Shown here: piece after piece, positions 36,324-43,830 of the stretch | Numbering within the stretch: position 1 is the first letter of the stretch | Layout of the letters: each line of letters opens with the position of its first letter | Assembly (NCBI RefSeq): GCF_044542075.1 | Contig: NZ_JBITTU010000004.1 | Span: 248,001 to 312,000, forward strand | Reading direction: 5' to 3' | DNA: 64,000 bases | Source of the DNA: Leeuwenhoekiella sp044542075 | GTDB taxonomy: Bacteria; Bacteroidota; Bacteroidia; Flavobacteriales; Flavobacteriaceae | Position numbers and translations under genes: made by a program | The notes under the pieces: generated by a model | What the model saw: only the letters and a program-made list of their open reading frames with translations | What the model was told of the DNA's origin: nothing | The model's database searches: none

Positions 36324-37046
36324 TTATTCTTCTTTTTGATGCTTTTTTATTTCAATTTCTATTATTTTAAGGAATTCTGCAGTACGTTTTTTTACTAATG
36401 AAAAACTCTCACTTTTCTTAAATTCAATCTTATTACCTTCATTGTATATTTTCCATTCGTCTTGGCTTTTACTTTGTTTCGATTTAATCTCTAAATACTT
36501 TTTATAAGTGTCATTCTCATATTTATCAATGTCAATCGTATTTCTATGAATTGAAGAATTTCTTACATATGCAATTTTTTGAATGTCATAATTTAAGGGG
36601 GTAGGTTTTTTCTTTAAAACCTTACTATTTGTAATTTTATCAAATACTTCTTTTTCTTCTATTAAAAATTCTTGGGCAAATTTTGCCCATTTCGTACTGT
36701 ATGGGATTTCAGAAACCCTTCCTTTTGCTTTTTCATTTGGGTCATTGCCAAACGTGAAGTATTTGGTTAACTCTTCTTTTGAGTTAAATCTTATTGTATA
36801 ATAATAATTGAGTAAATTTTCAATTTGGAAAAAACTGTAATGGCAATATTCATTAAAATTTGAGGCAGGAGTTTGCATCATTTTCAAAAAATCCAACTCC
36901 AATTGTCTTCTTACAACTTCATCTGTAATAAAGTTGTAATGTTTGATATTAGCATCTAAATCTGGAAAATTATAGTCCATTATTCTAAAAACAATCTTTT
37001 TAAGATTGTCTAATTCATTTTTTAAACCTTCATACGATTGTTCCAT
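36324..37046 (-). CDS. Putative retron effector with HEPN-like R-x4-H motif
   Basis: About 240 residues when started at MEQSYEGLKN (ATG 37046, 4 bp after the reverse-transcriptase stop). Longer reads begin at ATG 37070 or at a TTG, and overlap the RT gene. It is all helical and charged, without signal or membrane segments. YVRNSSIHRNTIDI contains R-N-S-S-I-H, the R-x4-H pattern of HEPN ribonucleases, in the expected place in the second half. Retron operons carry a variable effector gene beside the RT, and its tight coupling here fits that role. HEPN membership is inferred from one motif. The likely action would be RNA cleavage once the retron is triggered. Confidence 0.7.
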   Translation of the reverse strand: MEQSYEGLKNELDNLKKIVFRIMDYNFPDLDANIKHYNFITDEVVRRQLELDFLKMMQTPASNFNEYCHYSFFQIENLLNYYYTIRFNSKEELTKYFTFGNDPNEKAKGRVSEIPYSTKWAKFAQEFLIEEKEVFDKITNSKVLKKKPTPLNYDIQKIAYVRNSSIHRNTIDIDKYENDTYKKYLEIKSKQSKSQDEWKIYNEGNKIEFKKSESFSLVKKRTAEFLKIIEIEIKKHQKEE

Positions 37047-37050
37047 ATCT

Positions 37051-38103
37051 TTAAGTTTTATTAAGTTCATTAAATTTTGCTTCAAATCTCTTGAAACAAC
37101 TATCTTCTTTACCTCTTACCATTCCAAGAAATAGAATTTTACCGTGTAATACGTTTTCAAATGGTGGCGTTACTTTATTGCGAATAAATCCTTTTTCTTT
37201 TGGGTATTGTTCTATCAGTTTTGCTTGACAAAAGTCTAACCCTTTATTTTCCCAATTATAAAGCATTGCTCGTACTTTTTTCACATAATCTCTTTTAAGG
37301 TTAGATTTGCTGTTTACGACAATTCCTGTAACTTCTTGTCTTTGAGTGTGCTTTTGCAAACGTGTTTTCTTTTCGTTTACTTTAAAACCTTGGTTTGCAA
37401 TTATAGTATTCAACTCTGTCAAGAATTTTTCTTTTACAAAAAGGTTTTTGTTAGATGAAAAAGTAATATCATCTGCATAGCGAGAATAAAAGCATCTATA
37501 ATGCTTTGCAAGTTTCACAAGATGATAGTCTAATGATTGGCAGACAATATTTGTTAGAATTGGAGACAAAGGTGAGCCTTGTGGCAAAACACCTTTATAA
37601 CAAGAAAAATGAGCAATTAAATGAGCGATTTCAGGTGAGGCATTAAAAGGCGGAATTTGCATAACTGCTTTTATTCTTCCGTAATGTATTGTAGGGAAAA
37701 AGTCTTTTAAATCAATATTGTAAACATATTTTCTACCAATATGGCTTTTTGCATTTGACACAATACTTCTGCCAGTTACAAAACCATTTGCAGATGGTTT
37801 TGGTGTATATAATGTTTCTAAAACAAATGCAATTCTTCTTTGAACTTTTTTTAAAAACCTATCTGGTGATGAAATATTCCGAACTCCTCCTGATTTTTTA
37901 GGGATTTCAAAATCAATGTATTTATCATCCCTTTTAGATAAGTAATAACCAATTTTCTTGCTGGAAACTATTTTATATGTAGTTTTAAGTTGTTCATTTT
38001 GCAAATGAATAACAAAGTTTATTAGGGAAACCAAATCATCTTTTGATTTCCCATTTTGCAATAATTGCTTAATATCCGATATGTTAGATTCTGTCAAATT
38101 CAT
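37051..38103 (-). CDS. Retron-type reverse transcriptase
   Basis: About 350 residues. RT motifs run in order: FEIPKKSGGVRNIS (fingers), YVYNIDLKDFFPTIHYGRI (catalytic Asp of motif A), GVLPQGSPLSPILTNIV (motif B), YSRYADDITFSS (catalytic Y-A-D-D) and QEVTGIVVN, containing the V-T-G seen in retron RTs. It makes branched msDNA from the adjacent RNA. Start ATG 38103 is preferred because an upstream ATG at 38130 would run through the a2 arm of the RNA gene. It is the second protein gene of a helicase-RNA-RT-effector series on the minus strand. Group II intron or DGR RTs are unlikely given the short length and absence of a maturase domain. Confidence 0.93.
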   Translation of the reverse strand: MNLTESNISDIKQLLQNGKSKDDLVSLINFVIHLQNEQLKTTYKIVSSKKIGYYLSKRDDKYIDFEIPKKSGGVRNISSPDRFLKKVQRRIAFVLETLYTPKPSANGFVTGRSIVSNAKSHIGRKYVYNIDLKDFFPTIHYGRIKAVMQIPPFNASPEIAHLIAHFSCYKGVLPQGSPLSPILTNIVCQSLDYHLVKLAKHYRCFYSRYADDITFSSNKNLFVKEKFLTELNTIIANQGFKVNEKKTRLQKHTQRQEVTGIVVNSKSNLKRDYVKKVRAMLYNWENKGLDFCQAKLIEQYPKEKGFIRNKVTPPFENVLHGKILFLGMVRGKEDSCFKRFEAKFNELNKT

Positions 38104-38112
38104 ATTAAAAAA

Positions 38113-38384
38113 GGTGCTCTGCGGGGACATTCAAATCATAAACTCATAAACAATAATATCTATGAATAATTAAATAAATCATTAACTTATAATTCCTAAT
38201 AATTAAATAAATAATTAAGAAATATTAATAATTATCAAAATACATTTCTAACATAATTTAATAACATTAATAGTTAATAATTCAAGAAATAAAGTTAATA
38301 CACTAACTATGTACTAACCTTTGAAAGAACATTGCGTAACACAATGCGAATTAAATCCTAATACCGCAGAGTCACCGTTTACAA
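38113..38384 (-). ncRNA. Retron msr-msd RNA
   Basis: The 342-bp stretch between the helicase stop and the RT start has no protein gene. At its 5' end (minus strand) GGTGACTCTGCGG (38376-38364) pairs with CCGCAGAGCACC (38124-38113), a 12-bp stem with one bulged A, as expected of retron a1/a2. Just after a1, TATTAGG could hold the branch G, and a small hairpin CATTG...CAATG (38346-38330) follows as in msr regions. The rest is very AT-rich with palindromic stretches, suitable for an msd hairpin. TACTTTTG (38389-38382) would start transcription at a1. The exact msr and msd limits are not determined. Confidence 0.8.
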
Positions 38385-38389
38385 AAGTA
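38382..38389 (-). promoter_or_regulatory. -7 element TACTTTTG of the retron RNA
   Basis: On the minus strand TACTTTTG matches TAnnTTTG and ends about 6 bp before the a1 arm, placing the start of transcription at the start of the msr. No TTG is found at the usual distance. The 17-bp operator candidate at 38428-38444 lies about 40 bp upstream. Confidence 0.45.
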
Positions 38390-38427
38390 ATATTTTTATT
38401 CGTTTAATAAATCATTTTTCAATTTCA

Positions 38428-38444
38428 GTACACAAAGAATGTAC
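38428..38444. promoter_or_regulatory. Operator candidate upstream of the retron RNA (WYL site, copy 1)
   Basis: GTACACAAAGAATGTAC is a 17-bp imperfect palindrome (GTACA/TGTAC ends). The reverse strand of 39824-39840 in the WYL/helicase promoter region reads ATACACAAAGAGTGTAC, identical at 15 of 17 positions. Two copies at the two promoters of one cassette suggest a shared binding site for the WYL regulator. Confidence 0.65.
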
Positions 38445-38445
38445 T

Positions 38446-39786
38446 TTAAGCCGCATAAGAGTAAACTTCTTTTTTTGCTCTTGTAATTGCGGTGTATGTC
38501 CATTTTAAATCTTTACCTATTGTCCAAGGATGTATCAAAACATTATCCCATTCACCACCTTGTGCTTTGTGGCAAGTTGTTGCATATCCGTGTTTAAGTC
38601 TAATTGCTCCAAGGTATTTATCATCTGCATTGTTTTGAGAAGTTCTGAACTGTGGATTGTGTTTCATTACTTCTGCAAACAATTGCTTTTCTTTTTCCTC
38701 ATCAAGAATTCCATATCTTGTGTTAAGTGAATCAAGTAGTACTTTGGTTGATATTATTTTCGACTCACCATTTGATGTTGCATATTCAATTTTCGCATCA
38801 GCAAAATTTAGATTTGCATACTTTTCAATGCTTGTATCTAATTCAATAATTTTCCCATATTCGCCTTTATATACCCAATCTCCGCTATTGTTTAACCAAG
38901 TGTTTTGAGTGACAATAATATCATCATTAGCCAATATGCTTGATGAAAGACCCAATTGTTGTCTTATCCAGATATTCCAGTAATTTACGTCTCTATTTGA
39001 ATGGCAGATAGCAATTACTTTATTAATATCGTTCACGTCAAATTCTGTTAAATATCTGTTCAAGGCATTTGACGGATACTTCTCTCTGTCAATTGAAATC
39101 GGAGAATTTGAAATACCTCTTTCCAATAAATCACGGATAAACGTCGCTGTTCTTAGAATACCAGACCCCTCATCCTGTCTCATTACTTGTGTTAATTCAT
39201 ACTCCACACTTTTAAGTTCAAAATGCTTACTAAGGAATTTAGGACTTAGTGCAGGTGAAAATGTTTCATTTACAGGGGGCAACTGAAATTTGTCACCTAT
39301 GAAAATGATTTTGTTATCCTTATTGCCTTGTTTCACATAATCAATATAATCTTCAAGCAAAGGTTTAGATACAAAAAAGTTTTCACTTTTAGTTAGAATA
39401 TTGCTTACCATTGATGCTTCATCTACTAAAAATATAGTCATTGCTTTTTCTTGGTTTGTTTTTCTAATTAATCGAACACCTCCACCGTTTTTTATTTTTT
39501 CAGGTGTGTAAATTTGACTATGCATAGTTTTTGAACTTTGTCCAGTTTTGCTACCAATTATCATTGCAGCACGACCAGTGGGTGCAGCAATTCTTTGATT
39601 AATATCACTATTCGTCAGATGAGTTGTTATTGCTTTAACAATAGATGTTTTTCCTGTACCTGCTGAACCTTTTAGTATAAAGACATCATTATCAGATTTG
39701 ATAAAATCTGTAATCTGTTGCAGTGCAACTTTTTGTTGTGCATTTGGTTCGAAGTCGAGTAAGGAAAATACATTATTCATAAGCAT
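38446..39786 (-). CDS. RecD/Pif1-like superfamily 1 helicase of the retron cassette
   Basis: A 446-residue ATPase. FILKGSAGTGKTSIVKAI is Walker A (about residues 35-52), IFLVDEASMVSN Walker B, IIFIGDKFQLPPVN motif III, and YATTCHKAQGGEWDNVLI with TAITRAKKEVYSYA the C-terminal SF1 motifs (V and VI). There is no nuclease domain. The start could also be MNNVF at 39780. It is on the same strand as the retron RNA, RT and effector, and its stop codon is 2 bp from the operator at 38428-38444. In context it is probably part of the retron system, for example acting on DNA ends or on msDNA. That role is inference. Confidence 0.9.
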   Translation of the reverse strand: MLMNNVFSLLDFEPNAQQKVALQQITDFIKSDNDVFILKGSAGTGKTSIVKAITTHLTNSDINQRIAAPTGRAAMIIGSKTGQSSKTMHSQIYTPEKIKNGGGVRLIRKTNQEKAMTIFLVDEASMVSNILTKSENFFVSKPLLEDYIDYVKQGNKDNKIIFIGDKFQLPPVNETFSPALSPKFLSKHFELKSVEYELTQVMRQDEGSGILRTATFIRDLLERGISNSPISIDREKYPSNALNRYLTEFDVNDINKVIAICHSNRDVNYWNIWIRQQLGLSSSILANDDIIVTQNTWLNNSGDWVYKGEYGKIIELDTSIEKYANLNFADAKIEYATSNGESKIISTKVLLDSLNTRYGILDEEKEKQLFAEVMKHNPQFRTSQNNADDKYLGAIRLKHGYATTCHKAQGGEWDNVLIHPWTIGKDLKWTYTAITRAKKEVYSYAA

Positions 39787-39823
39787 CTATCTTTTGATTA
39801 CAGTGCAAATATGAAACTCTTTT

Positions 39824-39840
39824 GTACACTCTTTGTGTAT
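39824..39840. promoter_or_regulatory. Operator candidate in the WYL/helicase divergent promoter (copy 2)
   Basis: GTACACTCTTTGTGTAT is a 17-bp imperfect palindrome, inverse match (15 of 17) of the copy at 38428-38444. It overlaps the -33 TTG of the WYL promoter (39833-39835), so a bound protein would block WYL transcription and could also repress the helicase on the other strand. Confidence 0.65.
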
Positions 39841-39860
39841 TGTAAAAAATAGTATCTTTG
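39833..39860 (+). promoter_or_regulatory. Promoter of the WYL regulator
   Basis: TTG (39833-39835), a 17-bp spacer and TATCTTTG (39853-39860) match the phylum consensus. The operator candidate covers its -33 part. The leader to the ATG at 39915 is about 50 nt. Confidence 0.55.
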
Positions 39861-39914
39861 AATCTCATTTTGCACTACAAATATTTGGAGTTGCAGTTCA
39901 TTCAAAGTGTATTT

Positions 39915-40934
39915 ATGCCTATAAATAAGAATGCATATATTAGATACCAAGTTTTAGACCGTTGCTTTAGTAATAGTGGCAGGAAATTTTACTGGCAAGA
40001 TTTGTTAGAAGAAGTTAATAAAGCACTAATTGATATTAATGGAGAAGGAAAGGGGATTGGTAGAACTCAACTGTTCAAGGATATTAGTTTTATGGAGAGT
40101 GAGGCTGGTTTTTCAATCTTGTTAGAAAGGGAAAAAGATGGTAAAAAAGTTTTTTATAGATATGAAGATAGAAACTTCTCAATTAAGAACAGTCCTTTAA
40201 GTACAAATGAATCGGACAGTATAAAATCTTCTTTATTAGTTTTATCTCGTTTCAAAGGATTGCCACAATTTGAATGGGTTAATGAATTAATTCCAATTTT
40301 AAATGATAAATTAGGATTTGCAAATGAATCAAAGCAAGTAATTTATTTTGATTCCAATATTGATTATGAAGGCATTTCGTTTATTGAACCAATTTTTAAT
40401 GCAATTTCTAATAGTCGAGTTTTAGAAATAGAATATCAGGACTTTAAGAATCCATTATCTTATAAGATTGTTTTGCATCCATATGTCTTGAAACAATACA
40501 ATAACAGGTGGTTTGTTTTTGGGTTAAATGAAGAAAATAACATTTCTTTTTGGAATATGGCTTTGGATAGAATTCAATCCATTAATGAATTAGATAAAGA
40601 TTACAAGACTGCTGATATTGATTGGGAAGATGATTACTTCTATGATATTATTGGTGTAACAAGAATTCAAAATGCTGATGTACAAGAAATAGTTTTGCAA
40701 TTTTTATCTGAATTAGCACCTTATATACAAACAAAACCTATCCACCCGACCCAAACCAGACCAAAGTTTTTGGAAAGTGGTGAAATGGTAATTTCAATTA
40801 AGGTTATTCCTAATTACGAGTTAGAACGTTTGATTCTTTCGTATGGTGAAAAAGTAAAAGTCATTTCTCCGAAGTCTATTCGAGATAAAATTCAGTTCAG
40901 AATTCAAAAAATGTTAATTCAATATGATGAATGA
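39915..40934 (+). CDS. WYL-domain transcriptional regulator
   Basis: About 339 residues when started at MPINKNAYIRYQVLDRCF (ATG 39915); an upstream in-frame ATG at 39858 lies inside the promoter. The N-terminal part is a winged-HTH (FYWQDLLEEVNKALID, IGRTQLFKDISFMES). The middle and C-terminus hold the WYL domain (LEIEYQDFKNPLSYKIVLHP, QYNNRWFVFGLNEE) and WCX extension. WYL regulators such as CapW and BrxR sit beside defence genes and repress them until infection. Here it is divergent from the helicase-retron operon and has near-identical operator candidates at both promoters, supporting that role. Confidence 0.9.
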   Translation: MPINKNAYIRYQVLDRCFSNSGRKFYWQDLLEEVNKALIDINGEGKGIGRTQLFKDISFMESEAGFSILLEREKDGKKVFYRYEDRNFSIKNSPLSTNESDSIKSSLLVLSRFKGLPQFEWVNELIPILNDKLGFANESKQVIYFDSNIDYEGISFIEPIFNAISNSRVLEIEYQDFKNPLSYKIVLHPYVLKQYNNRWFVFGLNEENNISFWNMALDRIQSINELDKDYKTADIDWEDDYFYDIIGVTRIQNADVQEIVLQFLSELAPYIQTKPIHPTQTRPKFLESGEMVISIKVIPNYELERLILSYGEKVKVISPKSIRDKIQFRIQKMLIQYDE

Positions 40935-40951
40935 TTTTATTTCTTCTAATT

Positions 40952-41088
40952 GGGCATAACGTTGATGTATAAGATTAGTGGCGTGTTTAAGCACCTAATT
41001 TAGTAAACAGATACTTGCCAGAGAAAATTCCGCAGGAATTTTCCAAATAGGCTAAAACTAGCCATTAATTTTATACGGTGTTGCCACC
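40952..41088 (-). repeat. attC-like spacer between the retron cassette and the cytochrome c cassette
   Basis: On the plus strand GGGCATAAC, GTTGATGTATAAG ... GTTTACTAAATTAGG-type core, inner hairpin GAAAATTCCGC/GGAATTTTCC, then CTTATACGGTGTTGCCACC. The two ends carry the terminal repeats of the two neighbouring cassettes (GGGCATAAC of 36313-40960; GTTGCCACC of 41080-41863). The core is homologous to the spacer at 48333-48463. Its length of 137 bp is within the range of integron attC sites. Confidence 0.65.
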
Positions 41089-41093
41089 AGTTT

Positions 41094-41849
41094 TTATTTC
41101 GATTTGCTGTATTCAATTAGTTTCTCAATTTCATTTTCTGTTATTAATTTTCCAAATGCTTTTCTATGATAATTAATTCCCCATTTTGTTGTGTCGGTTT
41201 TAACCAAATTTGTTGAATCAAGAATCCATTTTTTAAATTCCACCGCATCGATTGAAGCAAATGCTGGTCCAATCATATTTTTATTTTTCTGATGACAAGC
41301 AGCACAGTTTGTGTAAAATAAGCTCCTACCAGAATAAGCTGTTATTTTATTAGAAAACTCAATGTTCTTTGAATTTACTGCTGTGTCGCTATCTTTAAAT
41401 TTAAGCGATTTGAAAATGTAGAATATTTGGTTTTCGTCAGCGATGTTTTGTCCAATTAGATTAAATCTATTTTCCTTATACGCTTTTTCAATATAAATTC
41501 CGATTGTTCCATTTCCAACCTCTTTTGGTTTGGTTAATAATGCGATTTTTCCATTTATTGTGTCCGTTGCAAAGAGTTGGTTTTCTCCATCTTCGTCGCT
41601 AAAATCGTACGAGTACCAGCCATAATCGAAAGTCAAAGAGTCAGTTCCATTTGTTATTCCACCGACATAGCTGTCAATTCCTTTATATTTTATTTTTTCC
41701 CAATCGTGCGGAATAATCATACTAAAAACTCCAAAATCAATTTTTTTATTTGCAGATATAATTCCAAATCCATTTGCAAATAAATAAACTCCAGTAGCCA
41801 TTAATACTGAAATAAAAACTAAAAATATTAATGTTTTATCGATTTTCAT
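41094..41849 (-). CDS. Membrane-anchored protein with C-terminal mono-haem cytochrome c domain
   Basis: A 251-residue protein with an N-terminal transmembrane or uncleaved signal helix (LIFLVFISVLMATGVYLFANGF). A domain of about 130 residues has repeated Gly-Trp/Tyr stretches, and a C-terminal cytochrome c fold has the haem motif CAACH and a distal Met in NMIGPAF. Electrons would be handled outside the cytoplasm. It is the sole gene of its cassette: GTTGCCACC begins 14 bp before the stop codon end (41080-41088), and GGTGGCAAC follows the start codon by 6 bp (41855-41863). AT-rich codon use matches the island. Confidence 0.82.
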   Translation of the reverse strand: MKIDKTLIFLVFISVLMATGVYLFANGFGIISANKKIDFGVFSMIIPHDWEKIKYKGIDSYVGGITNGTDSLTFDYGWYSYDFSDEDGENQLFATDTINGKIALLTKPKEVGNGTIGIYIEKAYKENRFNLIGQNIADENQIFYIFKSLKFKDSDTAVNSKNIEFSNKITAYSGRSLFYTNCAACHQKNKNMIGPAFASIDAVEFKKWILDSTNLVKTDTTKWGINYHRKAFGKLITENEIEKLIEYSKSK

Positions 41850-41854
41850 AAATT

Positions 41855-41993
41855 GGTGGCAACGATTTTGGCTATGGTTTCGTTACGGAATGGTTCGGCA
41901 GAACTATTCCGCCGTAAACCAAAGATAGCAAACACACAGGGAATTTCCGATAGGAAATTCCGCCGTAATGAACTATAGCCGTTGTTAGCTACA
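41855..41993 (-). repeat. attC-like spacer between the cytochrome c and two-helix-protein cassettes
   Basis: On the minus strand TGTAGCTAAC (41993-41984) is followed by AACGGCTATAGTTCATTACGG, an inner hairpin GGAATTTCC/GGAAATTCC, and CCGTAACGAAACCATAGCC. The last is an almost perfect inverse of the first long arm. GTTGCCACC (41863-41855) closes it. Arms of about 18 bp with few mismatches make a long stem with a loop, the shape of an attC site. Confidence 0.65.
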
Positions 41994-42495
41994 GTTTTTT
42001 ATATTTTAATTTTTCAGAGTCCATCATTTTTTCCACTTTTTTATTCAGACTGCTGATAGTAAATTCAGAAAACAGTTCGATAATCAGAATATATAAAAGC
42101 CCAAATAGCGGTAACATTAGCATTCCAAATCCAATTTCATTTCCAATTATAATTTGGTATGAAGCTATAATCAGAGTTAAGGCTACAAAGAAAATCATAA
42201 ACCAAAACTGCATTTTATAAGTCGCGCCATTCACACGATTTAAAGTCAACTTACTTTCAGTCCCGTTTTCGTTTGTATTCGCACAATTCAAATTCAGTTT
42301 TACTAATGGACCAAGATTTGGTTTAAAAACTGCAAAGGAAATAGTTGGGAAAATATCAATTCCGCCATAATCTGGGTAATCTCCAGATAGATTGTATTTC
42401 TTTCCGAATGTTTTTCGATTCAGTTCAGTTCGGACTATTTTATTATAGTTTTCTGCTGATTCAATAATTTCATATTCGGCTATTTTCTTTTTCAA
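41989..42495 (-). CDS. Two-helix membrane protein (cassette gene)
   Basis: A 168-residue protein. The N-terminal half is soluble (GGIDIFPTISFAVFKPN, LGPLVKLNLNCAN); the C-terminal half has two transmembrane helices (MQFWFMIFFVALTLIIAS and FGMLMLPLFGLLYILIIELF) and ends in a charged tail (MMDSEKLKYKKL). Its TAG stop codon lies inside the terminal repeat TGTAGCTAAC, so the coding end and the cassette end overlap. No family is recognised. It is the only gene of a cassette whose matching repeats are GTTAGCTACA (41984) and TGTAGCTAAC (42514-42523). Confidence 0.75.
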   Translation of the reverse strand: MKKKIAEYEIIESAENYNKIVRTELNRKTFGKKYNLSGDYPDYGGIDIFPTISFAVFKPNLGPLVKLNLNCANTNENGTESKLTLNRVNGATYKMQFWFMIFFVALTLIIASYQIIIGNEIGFGMLMLPLFGLLYILIIELFSEFTISSLNKKVEKMMDSEKLKYKKL

Positions 42496-42513
42496 TAAGC
42501 AGTTTGGTTAAAT

Positions 42514-42690
42514 TGTAGCTAACTGGTTATATCAATCCTAAATATACTGTTATTACGCAATATTTCTTAAAATAATAATATTTAATCTGTGCGCAAAATA
42601 CCGTTACGATCTCACACTATTTTATAGAATTCTGTATTCAGCGAAAAATTAACACCTAAAAAAAGCGACCCTTTTAAAGATCGCTTTCGT
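42514..42690 (-). repeat. Copy 1 of the clpB 3' flank repeat, beside cassette end TGTAGCTAAC
   Basis: 42526-42577 (52 bp) is identical to 52292-52343. The following about 105 bp (to 42687) is about 90% like 43651-43756 and more loosely like 52349-52452. All three end in a similar hairpin with GCGACCC and GATCGC arms. In each place the copy follows a minus-strand unit: lipoprotein genes, map, clpB. The two 52-bp copies start exactly at GTTATATC, right beside cassette ends. Here it serves as a terminator for the lipoprotein pair. Confidence 0.85.
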
Positions 42691-42771
42691 GGTTATATTA
42701 GTTTTTCATCTCTTTTTCAAAGAAATAAAATAATGTATTCATATTAGTCTGTTTGCATAAATAGAGATTTT

Positions 42772-43173
42772 TTAGTCTAAAACTATCGTGTCTGATTTAG
42801 TATCTCCAAGGTTAAAGGATATAGCTTTAACTTTTATTTTATTAGTGCCATTTAACGAATAATGTGCAGAAAATCTAAATGTTTGAGAGTAGTTATTTAA
42901 TTCACTAAAATTTATAACTGTTGTTAAATTACTAAATACCGCTATTCCATCATTATCAGATGCAGCTTGAAAATCGGCAAATTGAGGATCATCTCCAATT
43001 ACACTCCAGGTTGTTTCGTTATAAGCATAGATAACAATTCCTGAAACAGCTTCCCCATTAGAATCTGTTAAGGTAATTGCTGCAGTAGTAATTTTGTTCT
43101 CTGAAGCATTATCATCAGATGAACAGCTTGATAGTAAACTGATTGTGACTAATACAAGTAATAGTTTTTTCAT
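42772..43173 (-). CDS. Small hypothetical lipoprotein (Ig-like), second of a pair
   Basis: A 133-residue protein with a lipoprotein signal (LVTISLLSSC, lipobox L-S-S-C), a Ser/Asp/Asn linker and a domain of about 100 residues with alternating strands (ITLTDSNGEAVSGIVIYAYN, TFRFSAHYSLNG). The layout suggests an Ig-like or carboxypeptidase-regulatory-like fold. It lies 11 bp downstream of the 43185 gene, so the two are co-transcribed. The pair could be surface or periplasmic proteins of unknown role. The 3' side is the repeat 42514-42690. Confidence 0.8.
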   Translation of the reverse strand: MKKLLLVLVTISLLSSCSSDDNASENKITTAAITLTDSNGEAVSGIVIYAYNETTWSVIGDDPQFADFQAASDNDGIAVFSNLTTVINFSELNNYSQTFRFSAHYSLNGTNKIKVKAISFNLGDTKSDTIVLD

Positions 43174-43184
43174 TTTTGCAATAT

Positions 43185-43601
43185 TTACTTTACAATTATT
43201 GAAGTAGTACGACTTTGTCCAGACTTAACTAAGAAAGTGGGATGCGTTATGCTTTCTAAACTAAAGCCATTAGAGGTTTTTAGAAATGCCTCAAAAAAGT
43301 AGGGGCCATTACCATTTTTTGCAATATAATCTTCTAAATCAAAACTTACATTACCCTCAGAATTGCTTGTTTTTTGAAATAGAATTTCCGGTAATTGTTG
43401 GTTTTCTTTTACTTCCCGATTAAACATCATAACGATATATCCACTTTGTGAAGCACTAGAACTGTTAATTACATTGAGATTTACGGTGGCTGTTGTACTA
43501 CCAGAGGTAGATTCGTTAGTTGTAATTTCTGTTTCAGAGTCTTCTGTAGTACATGAGATTAAAGTTCCTGTGAATAGGAAAAGCATAAGCATTTTTTTCA
43601 T
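43185..43601 (-). CDS. Small hypothetical lipoprotein (Ig-like), first of a pair
   Basis: A 138-residue protein with a lipoprotein signal (FLFTGTLISC, lipobox L-I-S-C) and a Thr/Ser-rich linker. The domain resembles that of its neighbour (NLNVINSSSASQSGYIVMMF, GNVSFDLEDYIAKNG), probably a beta-sandwich. The two genes look like diverged paralogues. No receptor, export or catalytic motif is seen. Upstream is 229 bp of non-coding DNA that includes the repeat copy at 43651-43757. Confidence 0.8.
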   Translation of the reverse strand: MKKMLMLFLFTGTLISCTTEDSETEITTNESTSGSTTATVNLNVINSSSASQSGYIVMMFNREVKENQQLPEILFQKTSNSEGNVSFDLEDYIAKNGNGPYFFEAFLKTSNGFSLESITHPTFLVKSGQSRTTSIIVK

Positions 43602-43650
43602 TGTCTAAATTTTAAGCTTCAGTTTATAGTTACGGATTTTTTAAAAATTT

Positions 43651-43757
43651 TTAATCCGTGCGCAAAATACCGTTACGACCTCACACTATCTTACAGAAAT
43701 CTGTATTCGGCGAAAAATAAACACAAAAAAAAGCGACCCTTTTAAAGATCGCTTTTG
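43651..43757 (-). repeat. Copy 2 of the clpB 3' flank repeat with terminator after map
   Basis: This sequence is about 90% like 42582-42687 and includes the hairpin AAAGCGACCCTTTTAAAGATCGCTTT-type terminator (43731-43757). It lies downstream of the MetAP gene on the minus strand, as copy 3 lies downstream of clpB. It lacks the 52-bp GTTATATC segment. Confidence 0.85.
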
Positions 43758-43830
43758 GCGTGAAATTAATTTTATCTCTTGTGCCGGGCTTTACAACTTA
43801 TTGATAGTAATACGTTTTTTAGGCAATAAC

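Noticed and set aside
37051..38103. Diversity-generating retroelement or group II intron RT
   Set aside because: There is no template/variable repeat pair and no maturase or endonuclease domain. The V-T-G motif and a1/a2 stem favour a retron.
38104..38130. Extension of the reverse transcriptase to ATG 38130
   Set aside because: It would code through the a2 arm of the retron RNA, and the residues (MSPQSTFFN) do not resemble the start of RT proteins. ATG 38103 is just after a2.
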